A DNA stretch of 64,000 nt from JAIEPM01 sp964546815 (GTDB lineage: Bacteria; Cyanobacteriota; Vampirovibrionia; Obscuribacterales; Obscuribacteraceae). How positions within the stretch are numbered: the first letter of the stretch is position 1; each line of letters opens with the position of its first letter. A model generated the notes under the pieces. The model searched no databases and was not told where the DNA came from. It saw only the letters and a program-made list of their open reading frames with translations. Shown piece after piece: positions 61,341 to 64,000 of the stretch. The stretch is taken from contig CAZJLR010000007.1 of NCBI GenBank assembly GCA_964546815.1, forward strand, positions 1-64,000, read 5' to 3'. A program made the position numbers and the translations under genes.

Positions 61341-62498
61341 TTACGCATAGCCGCGTTGTTCTCTGAAGCGTTGCATTATTTCTCCCCAGCTAGGAACCTT
61401 GTTCGTAAAAGTCTCCGTATCTTTGATGATTGCTTGAGGTATCAGATTGGTCGTTTTGTTTACTACGTTCTGCATTTTTTTGATTGCCGTGCCGATTGCA
61501 ATCAGTTCGATTACACCGCCTCCAAGATCGTAGACATAGGTTTTCACACCTACCACGTCCTCGGCACCGCAGCTCGCCGCATCTTCCTGAATCATATTCA
61601 AAGCTTTTAGTCTTGCTTGATATATCAAATATGTGAGCTCTTTGATTTCACCCCGCACAAAACTTTTGAACATGGCTTTGATACCACCGGCGATGCCAAT
61701 CGAGAATACGGATACTCCAAGAACCAGCTTAACAGGGCAGTATCCGGCATGAACGACATTCCACATTTCTTCGTTCGTAAGATCGCTTGTGATTGGCGAT
61801 TCCATATATTCAGGCGGCAAGTTTGGATGATGGGACGCCGTTCCCGTCATCAACATTTCTTGGACGCCGGCAAGAGGTGCTATTAGTGTTTCTATTCCTA
61901 GAACAGCATTTGCTCCCGCTTCTTTGGCTTCTGCCGTGATGCGGTTCAACGCAAGATGTCGAGTTTTGTTGAGCATCTGCGAGTATTCGATGACTTCTCC
62001 GCTCTTCATGCTGCGCAACGAACCCATAATGCCGCCTGCAAGTCCGAGTGAGTAAGCTACGTTTCCAAAGACGAATTGAACGGGCTCAAAACCACAATCC
62101 AGCTGACAATACAATGATTGACCATTAGCCGACGTTGAAAATACATGATCGGGCGCGTGCGGTTTGCCTTCACCTGTGCGATGTATGGTTGAGCCAATCG
62201 CTAGATATTCAATGTTTGAGTCGTGAAAAATCAGTTGACTTGTAACACCTGTAACGCCTTCACCATAATGCTTTCTGGCTTCTTCGACCATGCGTAAGTA
62301 AGCTAGCTGCCGCCCCTCTTTGATAATGCTGGTAATCTCGTGAATTTCTCCACCAGCAATGGTGCGCAATCCAGAGGCTATTCCACCCACTACTCCGAGT
62401 GAAAAAACGCTGTTTCCAATGACCAGGTTCCCCGGCTCAAAACCTTTTTCCCTCATGCAAAAGAGCTCGTTTCCCGACAGTCCGGTGATAATCGTCAT
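61341..62498 (-). CDS. triplicated YbjQ/UPF0145-like protein
   Basis: About 385 residues, ATG behind AAGGAGAGGG. Three homologous units of about 110 residues start near 20, 137 and 250: PGNLVIGNSVFSLGVVGGI, PVQFVFGNVAYSLGLAGGI and PVKLVLGVSVFSIGIAGGI. Each is followed by 'S.....GEI.E.......R..AL.R...EA....A..V.G'. The pattern matches the YbjQ (putative heavy-metal-binding, UPF0145) fold, which is normally a single unit of about 105 residues forming a pentamer. Metal binding by the family is itself not well established. Confidence 0.75.
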   Translation of the reverse strand: MTIITGLSGNELFCMREKGFEPGNLVIGNSVFSLGVVGGIASGLRTIAGGEIHEITSIIKEGRQLAYLRMVEEARKHYGEGVTGVTSQLIFHDSNIEYLAIGSTIHRTGEGKPHAPDHVFSTSANGQSLYCQLDCGFEPVQFVFGNVAYSLGLAGGIMGSLRSMKSGEVIEYSQMLNKTRHLALNRITAEAKEAGANAVLGIETLIAPLAGVQEMLMTGTASHHPNLPPEYMESPITSDLTNEEMWNVVHAGYCPVKLVLGVSVFSIGIAGGIKAMFKSFVRGEIKELTYLIYQARLKALNMIQEDAASCGAEDVVGVKTYVYDLGGGVIELIAIGTAIKKMQNVVNKTTNLIPQAIIKDTETFTNKVPSWGEIMQRFREQRGYA

Positions 62499-62607
62499 AT
62501 GATTAACCCTCTCCTTCTTTTGGAGTGCGCGATGATGTTTCGCCTAATCTTATCAGCTCAATCAGGCCAAGCATAATAAAAGACAAGAGTTTTGGGCAAT
62601 CGACTAA

Positions 62608-63186
62608 CTATTCTCGTGGGACAAGTTTTGCACTGACTGATTTCTCACCGAAGCGCCGGACTCTTTTGAGAAACCGTTGATTAGTTTCCCAGACCTTTGG
62701 AAGCGAGCCTGTTAGCGCGAGTAAGTGAGTTCTAGCCTTGTTCTGGCGTTCGTCGTCAAAGAAATTACCAGATAATCCCGGTATTCCGATACCTTTGAAG
62801 TTTAAGCCTTTTTCTTCCCCGCACGAATTTCTCAATACCATAAGCCATTCGTTCACACATTTGTTATACACGGAGGGCTCCTCGAGCTGAGTTTTTTGCA
62901 ACTTTCGTTCTAACGCTTCTGCGTACAAAAGATGCAAGTCAAGATCATCCTCAGCATCGGTTTCCATTAATTGCTGCAGAAGGCTTATCGCCTCATCTAC
63001 GTTGTTGTGCCTCAGAGCCCACGCGGCTAGTGTTTTGCGTGGCTGAACTTGCTCCTCACTAACGTGCTCCTGGGTTTTGGATGAAGCATCGGTATGCAAA
63101 CCGATCTTCTCAGAAGCAAAACAATGAGGGGCGGTTAAGTTAATTGAGAGCATGCACTGCAATACAAGCAAAAGACGGTGAGTCAT
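62608..63186 (-). CDS. secreted hypothetical protein
   Basis: About 192 residues from the ATG at 63186, which opens a signal peptide (LLLVLQCMLSINLTAPHCFA); a GTG at 63243 would add 19 residues. The mature part has a TPR-like helical pair (TLAAWALRHNNVDEAISLLQ, DLHLLYAEALERKLQ) and a C-terminal basic stretch. No domain recognised. Likely periplasmic. Confidence 0.6.
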   Translation of the reverse strand: MTHRLLLVLQCMLSINLTAPHCFASEKIGLHTDASSKTQEHVSEEQVQPRKTLAAWALRHNNVDEAISLLQQLMETDAEDDLDLHLLYAEALERKLQKTQLEEPSVYNKCVNEWLMVLRNSCGEEKGLNFKGIGIPGLSGNFFDDERQNKARTHLLALTGSLPKVWETNQRFLKRVRRFGEKSVSAKLVPRE

Positions 63187-63510
63187 CCTTTCAGTGAGCT
63201 TGCTGGTTCTGTGTTTATCTTTAAAAATGGGCGAGAACTCCACTTAGGGATTACGTTGCTATTACGATCTGCTGGGGACGGGGAAGGCAGCAGGGACCCC
63301 GTCCCCAGCACAGATTCGTTTCGCGCCTGCAAGTCAGGCCGATTTGGTTTCTACATACTGCCATTTTTTTTCGGGCAGGGAATCAGCAAAAAGGGTAAAC
63401 TGCCTCCACTAAAGTGGAACTGTTCTGCTAAATCGGAATGCGGTGTTGACTCTGGTACTTCCGAATGCTTGGTTATTCCAACGGTTGTCATAGGAGATTC
63501 GGATAAACTC
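63187..63510. other. intergenic with a large GC-rich hairpin
   Basis: TGCTGGGGACGGGG (63270-63283) pairs perfectly with CCCCGTCCCCAGCA (63297-63310) around a 13-base loop. It lies between divergent genes, so it is not an end-of-gene terminator; a third class of dispersed palindrome is the likeliest reading. The rest (63311-63510) should hold the promoter of the YIP1-family gene, but no clear boxes are seen. Confidence 0.6.
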
Positions 63511-64000
63511 ATGGATTCCCAAATCGAAACTAGTTCCTGGTGGTCAACAACAAGGCGCATATTGCTTTCACCGCGAGCATTCTTTGCGCAGTTGCAGGAG
63601 CCATTCAACTTTCGCAAAAGTTTGGTTTACTTGACCAAAACTGCCTTGATAGTCGCTGCAATAAATACTCTTATCCTCACTACAATTTTCTTTGTAGTTT
63701 TTTCGTCATTTGCGTCTATTCTTTCAGCATTTACTGTTATTGCCGGAGTGCTAATGACTCCGCTAATTGCAGTGGCGGCAAATATTTCGCCCGACAAAGT
63801 CCCCGCTGCGATCGAATCGATTGCTAGAAACGGCGAGCTACAAGTAGCTATGATTTCAGCCAGGGTTGGAGCATTTATTTTTCTTGGATATTTTGCCACT
63901 ATCATGATGAGCACCTGCATTCAGTCCGTAATCGCACACGGCTTTGCGCGACTACTCGGCTGCGCCGGCGGCTTTCGTGCCACGGCGGCAGTTTATTCCT
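63511..64000 (+). CDS. YIP1-family membrane protein, cut by the window end
   Basis: The frame is open from ATG 63511 to the last base (163 codons, no stop). A soluble N-terminus with SPRAFFAQLQEPFNFRKSL is followed by at least three helices (IVAAINTLILTTIFFVVFSS; AFTVIAGVLMTPLIAVAANI; GAFIFLGYFATIMMSTCIQ) and the YIP1-type motif HGFARLLGCAGGFRATAAVY. Bacterial YIP1-domain proteins are multi-pass proteins of unknown function. An AGGAG lies 13-14 bases upstream. C-terminus not seen. Confidence 0.8.
   Translation, partial: MDSQIETSSWWSTTRRILLSPRAFFAQLQEPFNFRKSLVYLTKTALIVAAINTLILTTIFFVVFSSFASILSAFTVIAGVLMTPLIAVAANISPDKVPAAIESIARNGELQVAMISARVGAFIFLGYFATIMMSTCIQSVIAHGFARLLGCAGGFRATAAVYS

Noticed and set aside
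63540..63920. Short frames on both strands near the window end
   Set aside because: Both overlap the YIP1-family frame, which is open from 63511 to the window edge and has membrane-protein character.

Overview
This 64 kb window looks like a chromosomal stretch of a non-photosynthetic relative of cyanobacteria, most like Candidatus Melainabacteria/Vampirovibrionia of the Obscuribacterales kind. That is an inference from style only: moderate base composition, YD-repeat-like proteins, many secreted TPR or coiled-coil proteins, a complete bacillithiol gene set, and mostly Shine-Dalgarno-led genes. No rRNA or other firm phylogenetic marker is present.

Layout. 0-9 kb is accessory: a small protein resembling EF-Tu domain 2 with a coupled partner, a PIN-toxin/HTH-antitoxin pair preceded by a 9-bp direct-repeat array, several unrecognised proteins, and a 5'-truncated RND efflux adaptor. 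These are followed by a GNAT and an arylamine N-acetyltransferase-like enzyme. 8.8-9.93 kb holds a degenerate 27-bp tandem repeat and then a compact tRNA array: Ala-UGC, Thr-GGU, a Leu-UAG-like tRNA without a long variable arm, Trp-CCA, Ser-GCU and a Phe-GAA-like element. Several members are structurally odd. 9.9-19.4 kb contains a BarA-type hybrid histidine kinase, a YD-repeat protein with a papain-like C-terminal domain, an ICMT-like methyltransferase, an RraA-family protein, a VOC protein and a large unknown protein.

19.4-31.2 kb is a branched-chain amino acid supercluster: leuA, then ilvD-ilvC-ilvB-ilvN-cimA-leuC-leuD-leuB. Both transcription units start with what look like classical ribosome-mediated attenuators. 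A 25-residue Leu-rich leader peptide and an intrinsic terminator precede leuA. A 26-residue Ile/Val/Leu-rich leader peptide, a 13-bp terminator and a visible antiterminator pairing precede ilvD. CimA supplies a threonine-independent route to 2-oxobutyrate, and LeuCDB can serve both the leucine and citramalate branches.

31-36.6 kb has lineage-type unknown proteins, a REPIN-like inverted REP doublet plus a solo copy, and an ECF42-type sigma factor with its DGPF/YCII and VOC partner genes. 36.8-44.7 kb is a tightly packed seven-gene run joined mostly by stop/start overlaps: DUF2911 protein, large secreted PIG-L deacetylase, a 51-residue one-helix protein, a sodium:solute symporter, a short BshC-like protein, BshB1 and BshA. 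It is read here as a bacillithiol synthesis and possibly recycling operon.

44.7-64 kb holds secreted and membrane proteins: a double-HExxH protein, an OPT transporter, a patatin-like phospholipase, a fatty-acid desaturase, an SnoaL-like protein, methylmalonate-semialdehyde dehydrogenase, a TPR lipoprotein, a tyrosine phosphatase-like protein, an LprI-like protein, a triplicated YbjQ-like protein, and a YIP1-family gene cut by the window end.
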